A DNA stretch of 34,694 nt from contig CACZRN010000005.1 of NCBI GenBank assembly GCA_902783625.1, forward strand, positions 1 to 34,694. The letters run 5' to 3'. Source of the stretch: an uncultured Prevotellaceae bacterium (GTDB lineage: Bacteria > Bacteroidota > Bacteroidia > Bacteroidales > Bacteroidaceae). The position numbers were made by a program, and so were the translations under genes. Under the pieces are notes generated by a model that made no database searches, was not told where the DNA came from, and was given only the letters and a program-made list of their open reading frames with translations. Below are positions 15,482 to 24,108 of the stretch, piece by piece. Position 1 is the stretch's first letter. The number at the start of each line of letters is the position of its first letter.

Positions 15482-16783
15482 TTATTTCACTGTGATGAGG
15501 AAATAGTTCTTCTTTCCCCGCTGCACGAGGAGGTACTTGCCGTCGATGAGGTCGTCGGTAGTGACGAGTCGGTCGAATGTCTCGAGCCGCTCTTTGTTGA
15601 GAGATACTCCACCTCCTTGCACCATCTTGCGCATCTCACCGCGCGATGGGAACACGCTGACGTCGTCTCTCGTGAAGAGTTCCACTGCCGGGCGACCGAG
15701 ATCTTCCTTCGGGAGTGTGTAGTGTGGCACACCGGCGAAGACGTCGAGCAGAGTCTGCTCATCGAGCTTCAACAAGCTTTCCTTTGTGGCTTTGCCGAAG
15801 AGAATCGACGATGCCTCCTGTGCCATTTCGAGGTCTTCCTGCGAATGTACCAGTACGGTCACCTCTTCTGCCAGTCGCTTCTGCAGCACACGGCGTCCCA
15901 GATCCTGACGATGCTCTTCAACAAGCGCTTCGATGACATCGCGCTCGAGCGATGTGAATATCTTTATGTAGCGCTCGGCATCGTCGTCGCTCACGTTGAG
16001 CCAGAACTGATAGAAGGCGTATGGAGTGGTGCGGTTGCGGTCGAGCCATACATTGCCGCTCTCTGTCTTACCGAATTTCTTTCCGTCGGCTTTTGTTATC
16101 AGCGGGCATGTCAGCGCGAAAGCCTCAGCCTCAGAGCCGAGTGTGCGGCGTATGAGCTCAGTACCAGTGGTCATATTTCCCCACTGGTCGTTGCCGCCAA
16201 GTTGCAGTTTCACGCCACAGGTGCGATAGAGATGCAGGAAGTCGTATCCCTGCAGGAGCTGATATGTGAACTCTGTGAACGACAGTCCGTCGCGGGCTGT
16301 GCCGTTGAGTCGCTGCTGCACACTCTCCTTGGCCATCATGTAGTTGACGGTGATATGCTTGCCGACCACGCGGGCAAAGTCGAGAAACGTAAAGTCCTTC
16401 ATCCAGTCGTAGTTGTTCACCATCTCTGCGCGTGTGTCATCAGTGGCTTCGAAGTCGAGGAACTTTGCCACCTGCTTCTTTATAGCCTCTTGGTTGTGAT
16501 AGAGAGTCTCGGTGTCGAGCAGGTTACGCTCTTGGCTTTTCCCTGATGGATCGCCTATCATTCCCGTGGCACCGCCGACGAGTATATAGGGCTTGTGTCC
16601 GCAGCGCTGCAAGTGGCGCAGCATCATTATTCCGCAAAGGTGTCCGATGTGGAGCGAATCGGCTGTGGGGTCGGTGCCGAGATATGCCGAGACGGTTTCT
16701 TTCTGCAGCAATTCTTCTGTGCCTGGCATTATCTGCGCCAGCATTCCGCGCCAACGGAGTTCTTCTACAAAGTTTTTCTTCAT
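15482..16783 (-). CDS. tyrS: Tyrosine--tRNA ligase
   Basis: 433 residues, normal for bacterial TyrRS. It charges tRNA-Tyr with tyrosine using ATP. Class I motifs are visible: HIGH at 45-48 and KFGKT at 236-240 (the KMSKS-loop equivalent, in the variant common to bacterial TyrRS). The tyrosine-pocket stretch QGYDFLHLY is near 178-186. A C-terminal S4-like tRNA-binding domain (about 365-430) ends in [19 protein letters not shown]. It is the last gene of the minus-strand cluster, 57 bp after yidD, followed by a strong terminator. No T-box-like leader is visible, as expected outside Firmicutes. Confidence 0.97.
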   Translation of the reverse strand: MKKNFVEELRWRGMLAQIMPGTEELLQKETVSAYLGTDPTADSLHIGHLCGIMMLRHLQRCGHKPYILVGGATGMIGDPSGKSQERNLLDTETLYHNQEAIKKQVAKFLDFEATDDTRAEMVNNYDWMKDFTFLDFARVVGKHITVNYMMAKESVQQRLNGTARDGLSFTEFTYQLLQGYDFLHLYRTCGVKLQLGGNDQWGNMTTGTELIRRTLGSEAEAFALTCPLITKADGKKFGKTESGNVWLDRNRTTPYAFYQFWLNVSDDDAERYIKIFTSLERDVIEALVEEHRQDLGRRVLQKRLAEEVTVLVHSQEDLEMAQEASSILFGKATKESLLKLDEQTLLDVFAGVPHYTLPKEDLGRPAVELFTRDDVSVFPSRGEMRKMVQGGGVSLNKERLETFDRLVTTDDLIDGKYLLVQRGKKNYFLITVK

Positions 16784-16840
16784 TACTGATTGTTGTGAAA
16801 TGTTCTATAATATGTTGTGGGGTCCTTCGATGAAGGAAAC

Positions 16841-17092
16841 TTACGGAACGGGGTCGTATCCCGATCCTCCCCAGGGATTGCAACGCAATATGCGCCATAT
16901 GGCGAGTGCCAGACCTTTTATCGGGCCGTGTTTCTTTATCGCCTCCTTGGCATACTCAGAGCAAGTGGGAGTGAAACGGCACGATGGTGGGGTGTATGGC
17001 GAGATGAATTTCTGATAGAATACGATTGGCAACAGCAACAACCATGACAGAGCCTTTGAAATGATGTGCAATATGTTTTTAAGCAGTTTCAT
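16841..17092 (-). CDS. yidD: Membrane protein insertion efficiency factor YidD
   Basis: 83 residues from ATG 17092. The family signature is complete: one hydrophobic, amphipathic N-terminal helix ([16 protein letters not shown]), [11 protein letters not shown] with both cysteines, then the C-terminal [12 protein letters not shown]. YidD helps YidC insert proteins into the inner membrane. The start overlaps the rnpA stop as ATGA (17089-17092), indicating translational coupling. An upstream GTG start that would add 27 residues was rejected, because that stretch runs inside rnpA and is not YidD-like. Confidence 0.96.
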   Translation of the reverse strand: MKLLKNILHIISKALSWLLLLPIVFYQKFISPYTPPSCRFTPTCSEYAKEAIKKHGPIKGLALAIWRILRCNPWGGSGYDPVP

Positions 17093-17490
17093 AGGCTTTC
17101 GGTTATTCTGTTCAACAGTCGTGCCACGCACTGATTTACCACATCCGACGGTCTTACCGCCTCGTCTAACCACACCAGTGCCACGAGCATTGCTTCGCCA
17201 TCGTGCTCGTTCAGGACTTCGATGAGGCGCGACTTTTGCTTTCTGTATGCTTCGCGCAGCTGTCGCTTCACCCTGTTACGGTCGACTGCATTATGCAGCT
17301 TCCTTTTGGGCACGCTCATCAGCACTCTCACTGCCGGACTGTCGTCGGTGCGCTCTACGGTCTTGTATATTGCCCTGACGGGGAATATTGTTGTTGATTG
17401 GCTGCCGGGTTCGTTGAAGAGCCGGCTTATCAACGTCATGCTGTTCAGCCGTTCCGACTTGCATAGTGTTTGAGTCGCACCGTCGAGCAT
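17089..17490 (-). CDS. rnpA: Ribonuclease P protein component
   Basis: 133 residues. RnpA binds the catalytic RNA of RNase P and aids 5' maturation of tRNAs. The conserved RNR helix is present as [17 protein letters not shown] (about 67-83), after the substrate-contact strand [16 protein letters not shown]. The N-terminus CKSERLNS matches the usual LxxxxRL region. It stands 13 bp after hemD and overlaps yidD by 4 bp. It is next to hemD rather than rpmH, the order expected in Bacteroidales. Confidence 0.96.
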   Translation of the reverse strand: MLDGATQTLCKSERLNSMTLISRLFNEPGSQSTTIFPVRAIYKTVERTDDSPAVRVLMSVPKRKLHNAVDRNRVKRQLREAYRKQKSRLIEVLNEHDGEAMLVALVWLDEAVRPSDVVNQCVARLLNRITESL

Positions 17491-17503
17491 GCTTGATGGA
17501 TTG

Positions 17504-18253
17504 TTATTTTTTGTTCGATTTCAGATAATTCTTCAAGGCACTGGTCATTGAAGGGAATTCTTCTGTTGGTGCCTGCAGGTCGAGACGCAGTCCTTCTTCC
17601 TCGACAGTCTTTGCTGTAGCCGGACCAAATGCTCCGATACGTATATCGCCCTGTACGAAGTTGGGGAAGTTTTTCTGCAAAGCTTTCACTCCGGTAGGAC
17701 TGAAGAAGATGAGCATGTCGTAGTCGAAAGTCTTTATCTCGTCTTCGGTGAAATCGTTGCTCACGGTGCGGTACATCACACACTCGGCGTGGTTAAGGTT
17801 CTTTGCTGTCAACATATTTGCCACGTCGTCGTTGTGCACACTGCTCATCGGCACAAGATATTTCTCCGTCTTGTGCTTCACCATCAGCGGAACAAGGTCG
17901 TCGAACTTGCCCGTTGAGCCGTAGAAAACTTTACGCTTGCGATATTGTACGTATTTCTGAATGTAGAGAGCCACCGACTCGATAATACAGAAATACTTCA
18001 TGTCTTCCGGGATGGTAATCCTGAGTTCTTTTGCCAGATTGAAGAAATGGTCGATAGCGTGTCGCGAGGTGAATACAATGGCAGTGTAGTCAAGAATATT
18101 TATTTTCTGCTGGCGAAATTCCTTCGCCGATACTCCTTCTACCTTAAAGAACGGACGAAAAACGCATTTCACTCCATAGTCTTTTTCCAATTCATAATAC
18201 GGCGACTTGTCGCTCGATGGCTTGGGCTGTGATACCAATATTTTCTTCAACAT
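17504..18253 (-). CDS. hemD: Uroporphyrinogen-III synthase family protein
   Basis: 249 residues, normal for HemD, which closes and inverts ring D of hydroxymethylbilane to give uroporphyrinogen III. The family is poorly conserved, but the two alternating domains can be seen: ILVSQPKP at the start, AIVFTSRHAIDHF (58-70), VPMSSVHNDDV, then LIFFSPTGVKALQKNF and IGAFGPATAKTVEEEGLRLDLQAPTE, the usual C-terminal signature. The gene starts 5 bp after the DUF4271 gene. No other haem biosynthesis gene is in the window, so its placement among RNA genes is a conserved-order feature, not a pathway cluster. Confidence 0.88.
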   Translation of the reverse strand: MLKKILVSQPKPSSDKSPYYELEKDYGVKCVFRPFFKVEGVSAKEFRQQKINILDYTAIVFTSRHAIDHFFNLAKELRITIPEDMKYFCIIESVALYIQKYVQYRKRKVFYGSTGKFDDLVPLMVKHKTEKYLVPMSSVHNDDVANMLTAKNLNHAECVMYRTVSNDFTEDEIKTFDYDMLIFFSPTGVKALQKNFPNFVQGDIRIGAFGPATAKTVEEEGLRLDLQAPTEEFPSMTSALKNYLKSNKK

Positions 18254-18258
18254 CTTTT

Positions 18259-19296
18259 CTAATAGTTAATAGTCAAGAACTCACTTATCCTATCCATTAA
18301 TGTCCACAACGTTAGCAATGGTGTTAATTCAAGGGCACAAAAGTACAAAATAATTTGCAATAATCCGTACTTTTGTCCCAAAAATATTACAAAACAGCGA
18401 TATAAGGACAATATTTTTATGATAATGATGACTGTAAGCACATAGATTACAGTTGCATGTACCGATAATTGGAAATATGCCTGTAACATTACGGCGGGGA
18501 AAAGCAACAATCCTTCGACTGAGATGAGGAAGAGATACGACTTCATCCACAGCTCGTTTCGCCAGCCTTCGAAGAACACCCAATCAACAAAATAATAGAG
18601 AACAGCTTTCACAATAAAATATACCGCCAAGACGAGCCCGTAGATACCTATCAGCTCGTATTGTTCCACAAGAAACACCTTAGTGGTGTCGTCGTTCTGG
18701 CGATAGAAGAAGTAGATTATTGCGAAGAGCAGACAGGTCTGCAGCACCAGGAACAGCTGGAATCGCAGTTCCGACGTTGTCTCAGTGATAACAGTAGAGC
18801 GGTCGTTGGCAGCTCGGAAGAAGTTCTTTGCCTGACGGGCAATAAACTGTCGCGAACGTGCAAAGGCCAATGTTGCCAGGATGAAGCATCCTATCAGCAG
18901 ACTCGTAATAAGATTATCGTTTGCGACGGTGTATGGCACGGGATCGCCGGCAACACCATATCGCACCATCTTCACTTCAGGATCGTAGATGCTGTCGCGG
19001 GCAAAGAACGACTCGCGCATAAACTGCCGCGCCGTGGTGATAGATGTCTCGTTGAGGCCCTTGTCGAGTGGCAGGCGCAGTGTGTCGGGACATTCGCTCC
19101 AATGAATCACCCCAGGTTTGAAGTGCGCCTGTATGGCTGAGTCTTGCTGGGCAGGAGTAGCGTCGTCAGGAAGCCACGAAAGCACCTTAGCCGGCGTGAG
19201 CTTCTCGTGCTTCACCGTCTCAGGGACCTGTTCGAGACTTTCGTCAATCGCAATCTCGGGAATGGTATCGTTGAATATTCCTTCTGTTACCAGCAT
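18259..19296 (-). CDS. DUF4271 multi-pass membrane protein
   Basis: 345 residues. The first 125 are hydrophilic. From about 130 to the end there are six or so hydrophobic helices (ITSLLIGCFILATLAFA, FQLFLVLQTCLLFAIIYFFY, GIYGLVLAVYFIVKAVLYYFV, SYLFLISVEGLLLFPAVML, VIYVLTVIIIIKILSLY and the last near QIILYFCALELTPLLTLW). This matches the Bacteroidetes family DUF4271, commonly located directly upstream of hemD; the function is unknown. The gap to hemD is only 5 bp. The gap to the DUF4838 gene upstream is 36 bp. Confidence 0.85.
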   Translation of the reverse strand: MLVTEGIFNDTIPEIAIDESLEQVPETVKHEKLTPAKVLSWLPDDATPAQQDSAIQAHFKPGVIHWSECPDTLRLPLDKGLNETSITTARQFMRESFFARDSIYDPEVKMVRYGVAGDPVPYTVANDNLITSLLIGCFILATLAFARSRQFIARQAKNFFRAANDRSTVITETTSELRFQLFLVLQTCLLFAIIYFFYRQNDDTTKVFLVEQYELIGIYGLVLAVYFIVKAVLYYFVDWVFFEGWRNELWMKSYLFLISVEGLLLFPAVMLQAYFQLSVHATVIYVLTVIIIIKILSLYRCFVIFLGQKYGLLQIILYFCALELTPLLTLWTLMDRISEFLTINY

Positions 19297-19332
19297 CTAC
19301 CTATTAAATATCATTCATCTGTCAGGTGCTCG

Positions 19333-21138
19333 CTATTCAGCAGTCTGTACCTGTCCGCCTTCGTTCTCACTACGAAGTTTATCGAAACTCTTAATGTAAT
19401 TCTCTGCTGTCACCTCTGGTCGGAACTCGGTCATCTTGCTTATTCCCTCGCGTTCTACGATTCTCTTGAACAACTTGTCGACGTTGTTCTTCAGTCCTAG
19501 TTGCGGATTAATCTCCATCTGCAACACGCAGAGCGACATCTCCTCTTTCTCCACACGCGCCGTCAGCACCTCGTCACCAGCCACTGCAGCCTTTGCCTCT
19601 TCAAGCACTCGGAAACCTTCGTCGATAAACTCCTGCGAGTACATCTCGTGTGTAGGACGCGCAAAGCATCCTGTGTGCATCCCCTCGCGGCGAAGATACT
19701 TATCCTCCACTTCGAGATACTCGCGTATTTTCTTGCCCGCGGCACCGTAGTAGCCGTCGCTGAAGTCGATGATGATTGAATCAAAATCGGCATCGGGGTT
19801 CCACATAAGCTTCGACAGCAGATAAGCTCTCATTTCCCTGAACTCGCATGAGTTGGTCTGATAGTCGCCTTCCTCCAACATTCCGATGGCATGAGCATCG
19901 CGGTAGTCGCGAATGTGGCTTTGCATCGTCTTCCAATTGGCAACGGGCAGACAATAGAGATAGAAGTCGGTCACATAGTCCCATATGTACAGATGCGGTG
20001 CAATGGCAGCCCATGCGTTCATATCCTCCACGAAAGGAGTGTTGTCGGCACAGGCGTTGTAGTCGTGCAACAGGCAGCACTCGATGCTGCACAGGCGAAT
20101 GACAACATTCTCGCGGGGCTTGATGTTCTTCGGAGCATGGCGGGTGTACTGATATGCGAACGTGCCGACATATTTGTCGGGGAATTCATCTTTCACTCCA
20201 TCGGCTACCTGATTGACAAACCACACCATCAATCCCGACTGACCGCCATACTTGTCGGCCAACGCCTGACAGTTTTCGCAACGGCAGTAGCTGAAATTGT
20301 CGTTCTGCTCCATCGAGTAAATCAGGAAATCTGGCTCGTTGCGCATCTTGTCTCTCATCTTCTCCGTACATATCTTCAACACATCGGGATTCGACAGACA
20401 CAACTGCGCATATCCGCTCTGGCGCTTGCCGTCGATGAGACTGAAATATTCGGGATGAGTGGCATAATAATCTTTCGGCGACACGAAATAACCCATGGCA
20501 TGCACACCCCAATAACCTTCAGCGCTGCCTGTAATGGTTGTTCCCTCTTTCAATCCTGGTACACTGATAAAGTTGTTGCGCATCCTTGCCGAGAACACCG
20601 GGTGCTGGCGCACGTCGTAAACGCAGTTGTCGCGTATGATAATACCAGGCTTCTCGTGGTTGTAGAGCCGTTTGAAAGTCCACTCGCTGCGCTTTGGAGC
20701 CACACTCGCAGTGCTTGAAAACCACCGGCATCCGAGCTCTTTCTCGAGGAAGGAGTACACACTGTAGAGCGTGCCACGCTTGCTACCACCCCAGAAAACA
20801 ATATCGCTACCCACATTCTGCCATGTGAACGAGTCGTCGCGTGCGTTAGGCTTTTCAGCCTCAGGTACCAGTTTCTCTGTCAGCTGGTTATATCCTACAA
20901 TGAGTCGTTTGCCTTTCTTTGCTGCAGAGGCATCAACAACAGGCAGCTTTGCACCCGACACCTGCTCAATCCAGTTCTGCAACTCAGCGGCAGCATACTG
21001 CTCCGACTCCGAGGCATCAGACGCTACCACAATCGAATAATCGGACCGTCCGTCGCCGAACAATTTATACGTAGTGCAACCCGTAAACACAAGTTGCACC
21101 ATACAGAAGGTAAAAAAGTAGAATGCTTTCTTTGCCAT
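19333..21138 (-). CDS. DUF4838 lipoprotein, putative carbohydrate-active enzyme
   Basis: 601 residues. A probable lipoprotein signal peptide ends in VFTGC (about residues 17-21); the mature protein would be tethered by Cys21. The region 30-135 resembles the small alpha/beta domain found before GH67 and GH20 catalytic barrels (ASESEQYAAAELQNWIEQVSG, then YSFLEKELGCRWF). The middle is the DUF4838 domain, with SMEQNDNFSYCRCENCQAL and WDYVTDFYLY, a TIM-barrel-like stretch. These proteins are thought to be glycosidase relatives, but activity is not established. The gene sits between metK and DUF4271 with gaps of 58 and 36 bp, an odd place for a carbohydrate-related lipoprotein among core genes. 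Confidence 0.85.
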   Translation of the reverse strand: MAKKAFYFFTFCMVQLVFTGCTTYKLFGDGRSDYSIVVASDASESEQYAAAELQNWIEQVSGAKLPVVDASAAKKGKRLIVGYNQLTEKLVPEAEKPNARDDSFTWQNVGSDIVFWGGSKRGTLYSVYSFLEKELGCRWFSSTASVAPKRSEWTFKRLYNHEKPGIIIRDNCVYDVRQHPVFSARMRNNFISVPGLKEGTTITGSAEGYWGVHAMGYFVSPKDYYATHPEYFSLIDGKRQSGYAQLCLSNPDVLKICTEKMRDKMRNEPDFLIYSMEQNDNFSYCRCENCQALADKYGGQSGLMVWFVNQVADGVKDEFPDKYVGTFAYQYTRHAPKNIKPRENVVIRLCSIECCLLHDYNACADNTPFVEDMNAWAAIAPHLYIWDYVTDFYLYCLPVANWKTMQSHIRDYRDAHAIGMLEEGDYQTNSCEFREMRAYLLSKLMWNPDADFDSIIIDFSDGYYGAAGKKIREYLEVEDKYLRREGMHTGCFARPTHEMYSQEFIDEGFRVLEEAKAAVAGDEVLTARVEKEEMSLCVLQMEINPQLGLKNNVDKLFKRIVEREGISKMTEFRPEVTAENYIKSFDKLRSENEGGQVQTAE

Positions 21139-21196
21139 AACAAATATTGCTTAGTATGAATTGCCTTACGGCGTATATCGTCTGCCAGTGGCGGCG

Positions 21197-22456
21197 TTAT
21201 GCCAATCCAAAGGCTGTGCGTATCTCATCCACGCGGTCGAGTTTTTCCCAGGTGAACAGCTCCACATCTATCTCACGGGTCTCGTGATAGAAACTCGTGA
21301 ACTTCTTCTTCACCACCTCGTTTTTCCTACCCATGTGTCCGTAAGCAGCTGTTTCGACATACATCGGCTGGCGAAGTTTCAGCATGCGCTCGATTGCCTT
21401 CGGGCGCAGATCGAACATCTTGTCTATCACACGTGCTATGTCGCCGTCGCTCATGTTAACATGGCTCTTGCCGTAAGTGTTCACATATATATTCACCGGT
21501 CGCGCCACGCCGATAGCGTAGCTCACTTGCACGAGTATCTCATCGCTCACGCCAGCTGCCACCATGTTCTTCGCGATGTAGCGTGCCATATATGCTGCCG
21601 AGCGGTCAACCTTCGATGAGTCTTTACCCGAGAAGGCACCTCCTCCGTGCGCTCCCTTGCCTCCGTAAGTGTCGACGATAATCTTGCGCCCCGTGAGCCC
21701 TGTGTCGCCATGAGGACCACCAATGACAAACTTGCCCGTGGGGTTGACATGATATTTTATGTCATCGCCAAACAAGTCGAGCACCTTCTGCGAATGAATC
21801 TTCGCCTTTACCCGAGGCATAAGTATGTTTATCACATCTGCGCGAATCTGCTCGAGCATCGGTCCGTCGGCGGCAAACTCATCATGCTGCGTGCTCACCA
21901 CAATCGTATCGATGCGCTGCGGCACTCCCTCGTCGCTATACTCCACCGTCACCTGGCTCTTTGCGTCGGGCCGCAGGTAGGTCATCACACGCCCCTCCTT
22001 GCGTATCTCGGCAAGGGTTTGCATAATCAGGTGAGCCAGGTCGAGCGACACGGGCATATAGTTCTCCGTCTCATTGATGGCATATCCGAACATCATTCCT
22101 TGGTCGCCGGCACCTTGCTCATCTTCATCTGCGCGATTAACACCACGTCCGATGTCGCCACTCTGCTCGTGGATAGCCGAGAGAATGCCGCACGAGTTAC
22201 CGTCGAACTGATATTCCGACTTCGTGTATCCTATCCTGTTTATTGTACGACGGGCAATTGTCTGCAGGTCGATATATGCTTCCGACGTCACCTCACCCAT
22301 TATCACCACCTGTCCGGTAGTGACGAAAGTCTCGATGGCACAACGTGCCTTGTCGTCGTAGGCAAGAAACTGATCGAGCAGTGCGTCGCTAATTTGATCG
22401 GCCACTTTATCGGGATGCCCCTCAGAAACCGACTCTGAAGAAAAAAGGTATGACAT
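21197..22456 (-). CDS. metK: S-adenosylmethionine synthase
   Basis: 419 residues. It makes S-adenosylmethionine from methionine and ATP and is the methyl donor source for, among others, the O-methyltransferase at 28770. Motifs: EGHPDK (12-17, ATP/methionine site), [12 protein letters not shown] (signature 1) and GGGAFSGKD (signature 2, P-loop-like). The longer-than-E. coli length (about 384) comes from extra residues in the middle and C-terminal domains, as in other Bacteroidetes. It is the first gene of the probable seven-gene minus-strand operon and has a conserved-spacer promoter. No SAM riboswitch was recognised in the leader of about 50 nt. Confidence 0.97.
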   Translation of the reverse strand: MSYLFSSESVSEGHPDKVADQISDALLDQFLAYDDKARCAIETFVTTGQVVIMGEVTSEAYIDLQTIARRTINRIGYTKSEYQFDGNSCGILSAIHEQSGDIGRGVNRADEDEQGAGDQGMMFGYAINETENYMPVSLDLAHLIMQTLAEIRKEGRVMTYLRPDAKSQVTVEYSDEGVPQRIDTIVVSTQHDEFAADGPMLEQIRADVINILMPRVKAKIHSQKVLDLFGDDIKYHVNPTGKFVIGGPHGDTGLTGRKIIVDTYGGKGAHGGGAFSGKDSSKVDRSAAYMARYIAKNMVAAGVSDEILVQVSYAIGVARPVNIYVNTYGKSHVNMSDGDIARVIDKMFDLRPKAIERMLKLRQPMYVETAAYGHMGRKNEVVKKKFTSFYHETREIDVELFTWEKLDRVDEIRTAFGLA

Positions 22457-22511
22457 AGATATTTACTTGTTATTTACACCTTAATAATTATTATATATAC
22501 TTTTCCGCCTG

Positions 22512-22543
22512 CAAAGTTACTGCAAGTCGAGGGTAGAACAAAA
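22512..22543 (-). promoter_or_regulatory. Promoter of metK, conserved-spacer type
   Basis: On the minus strand TTTTG (22543-22539), a 19-bp spacer TTCTACCCTCGACTTGCAG, then TAACTTTG (22519-22512). The spacer matches that of the helicase promoter at 15 of 19 positions. CTCGGCATAAAAAA lies 19 bp further upstream. Confidence 0.8.
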
Positions 22544-22819
22544 TAAAAGTCGAAGATTTTTATTTTTTATGCCGAGACGCAGCGTAACTTCAACGTCAGT
22601 TAAAGTTACTGCACGATTTGTTGAGCGAAGCGAAAAAACTGAGCGCAATGCAAAAAGAAAAAGAATTTTTATTTTTGAATTGCCGAAGTGAAACGTTAAC
22701 ATTACCTTCCCTTCCTCGCTTCGCTTGAAACGGTGACCTTCGGTTCTTCTTTAGAAAAAACAACCAACCTCTTCCCTCGCCGTAGCCCCTTATTGCAAGG
22801 GCCCTGAGCGCATGACGAT

Positions 22820-22903
22820 AATTTTGCTAGCAAAATTTCCAGTAAAGAGGCTCTTTAATGGCAATAAAGTGCCCAGTTATTGAAAATTTTGCTAGCAAAA
22901 TTT
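22820..22903 (+). repeat. Four-dyad intergenic element, copy 3
   Basis: Palindromes at 22820-22837 (18 bp) and 22884-22903 (20 bp), with centres 65 bp apart. The first inner dyad is perfect (TAAAGAG-G-CTCTTTA); the second is partly decayed (TAAAGTG-C-CCAGTTA). This is the only copy in a divergent rather than convergent gap. Confidence 0.9.
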
Positions 22904-22978
22904 CGATTACAGAAATTCTTTATTGCTGATAAAAGAAAATCCCTGCCTTACGTCCGCCCCTTATCAAGGGGCTCCAAA

Positions 22979-22998
22979 TGCTAGCAAAATTTTCGAAA
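22979..22998 (+). repeat. Fragment of a fifth four-dyad element
   Basis: GCTAGCAAAATTTTCGAAATA matches the first 20 or so bases of the element from its left dyad centre. It then diverges; no inner or right part follows. Confidence 0.55.
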
Positions 22999-23097
22999 TA
23001 ACATACGAGATGGCAAAACACAGCATTGAAATAGGCAAGGAAGAAAAAATATCTGATTTCGGTGTAATATTTTAGTGCCTCTGCCCGTCTGTATATA

Positions 23098-23111
23098 TGA
23101 AAGCGCTTTCA
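23098..23111. promoter_or_regulatory. 14-bp perfect palindrome upstream of the sigma cassette
   Basis: TGAAAGCGCTTTCA is a perfect dyad 39 bp before the first start codon of the cassette. No standard TAnnTTTG box is seen nearby, so the cassette promoter may be of another type. The shape is that of a LacI-type operator, but no LacI-family gene is in view. Confidence 0.5.
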
Positions 23112-23149
23112 GATTAACTGAAGTTTAACGTAGAAAAGCAATCGACAAG

Positions 23150-23620
23150 ATGAAAAGATTATTTACAGCAATGTTGGCGGTGCTCCTGTGCGCAGGATGC
23201 TTTGCACAGAGTGCGACAGACATAATGAACAAGTATAAAGACAAGAAGGGTGCCGAGAGCCTGAACGTCGGCTCGATGATGATGGGCATAGTGAAACTGA
23301 TTGCCTCTCACGACGACGAGGCGAGGGACATGATGAAGCCGTTTCGCTCTATCCATTTGGTTGACCTCGACGACTGTGCCGACGGAGTGAAGTGCGACTT
23401 TGCTGTTGACACCAAGAAACTGAGGACAAAGGGATACGACGAGCTGGTGCGCGTGAACGACAACGGCGACCGCATAGTGGTGTACACCCTGCAGAAGGGC
23501 AACCGCATAAAAGAGTGCCTCGTGGTATCGACAGGAAAGAACTGCTTCCTGGCGCAGATAAAGGGCAACGCCTCGATGAAGGATATCGACCGTTGGATAA
23601 CAGAAAACTCTAAACGATGA
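23150..23620 (+). CDS. DUF4252 secreted protein, first copy
   Basis: 156 residues with an N-terminal export signal (MKRLFTAMLAVLLCAGCFAQS). The signal could be cut after FAQ, or at the cysteine if it is a lipoprotein. The rest matches the DUF4252 family, about 130 residues, with a middle FRSIHLVDLDDC and a repeating pattern ending VVSTGKNCFLAQIKGNASMKDIDRWI. The family is confined mainly to Bacteroidetes and has no known function. Its stop codon overlaps the sigma-factor start as ATGA, so translation of the two is likely coupled. It may be the envelope-located sensor or output of the cassette (inference). Confidence 0.82.
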   Translation: MKRLFTAMLAVLLCAGCFAQSATDIMNKYKDKKGAESLNVGSMMMGIVKLIASHDDEARDMMKPFRSIHLVDLDDCADGVKCDFAVDTKKLRTKGYDELVRVNDNGDRIVVYTLQKGNRIKECLVVSTGKNCFLAQIKGNASMKDIDRWITENSKR

Positions 23621-24108
23621 ACGCCGACGAATTCAAACGCACATTCCTTCCCTGCACGCGACGGCTCTACTGGGCTGCCTGCCGGCTGACAGGCAACAGA
23701 CACGACGCCGAAGACCTGGTGCAGGAGACACTGCTCAGGCTCTGGATGAAGAGGGGCGAGCTGGGAAACGTGCGGTCGACAGAGGCGTATGGGATAATAA
23801 CACTCCGACGAATATACTACGACAAGCGCCGCCTCCGGCACCTCGGTATAGCTGAGCTCAACGCCGACATCACCGACGAGAGCACTCCTCACAGCGACTG
23901 CGAGCGCCAGGAAAGGGCGCGGATGGTGAGAGAACAGATTGACAGCCTGCCCGAGCAGCAGAGAGAACTGGTGACACTGCGCGACATGTGCGAGCTTACA
24001 TACGACGAGATAGCAACGCAGACAGGACTGACGCTGACAAACATACGGACAACAATCAGCCGGGCAAGGAAAACATTGAAAACGATATTAACGGAAAAAA
24101 TGAGATGA
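23617..24108 (+). CDS. RNA polymerase sigma factor, ECF (sigma-70) family
   Basis: 163 residues. It directs RNA polymerase to a dedicated set of promoters. Region 2 spans about 10-75 (YWAACRLTGNRHDAEDLVQETLLRLW, then YGIITLRRIYYDKRR). Region 4 spans about 105-157 (LPEQQRELVTLRDMCELTYDEIATQTGLTLTNIRTTISRARKTL) with its helix-turn-helix. Regions 1 and 3 are absent, as in ECF factors. Both ends overlap neighbours by 4 bp (ATGA), which ties it to the DUF4252 gene and the membrane protein gene. No TonB receptor/FecR pair is near, so it is not the iron or SusCD-type ECF. Confidence 0.93.
   Translation: MNADEFKRTFLPCTRRLYWAACRLTGNRHDAEDLVQETLLRLWMKRGELGNVRSTEAYGIITLRRIYYDKRRLRHLGIAELNADITDESTPHSDCERQERARMVREQIDSLPEQQRELVTLRDMCELTYDEIATQTGLTLTNIRTTISRARKTLKTILTEKMR

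Larger units (their letters stand above)
22457..23149. other. 693-bp divergent gap between metK and the sigma-factor cassette
   Basis: No gene is supported. It contains the metK promoter (22512-22543), CTCGGCATAAAAAA on the minus strand (22576-22563), a 7-bp inverted repeat GTAACTT/AAGTTAC near 22584-22609, an inverted pair AGCGAAGCGA/TCGCTTCGCT (about 22624 and 22717), two short GC hairpins (about 22789 and 22956), copy 3 of the four-dyad element, a fragment of a further copy, and a 14-bp palindrome before the cassette. Confidence 0.7.

Noticed and set aside
15446-16546. Long open frame (366 codons) on the plus strand
   Set aside because: It lies wholly antisense to tyrS, has no promoter or recognisable domain, and reads as the shadow of a GC-biased gene.
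19891-20718. Open frame of 275 codons, plus strand
   Set aside because: Antisense to the DUF4838 gene; no start context, no domain.
21138-22512. SAM riboswitch before metK
   Set aside because: The leader is only about 50 nt and A/T-rich; no conserved riboswitch core was recognised.
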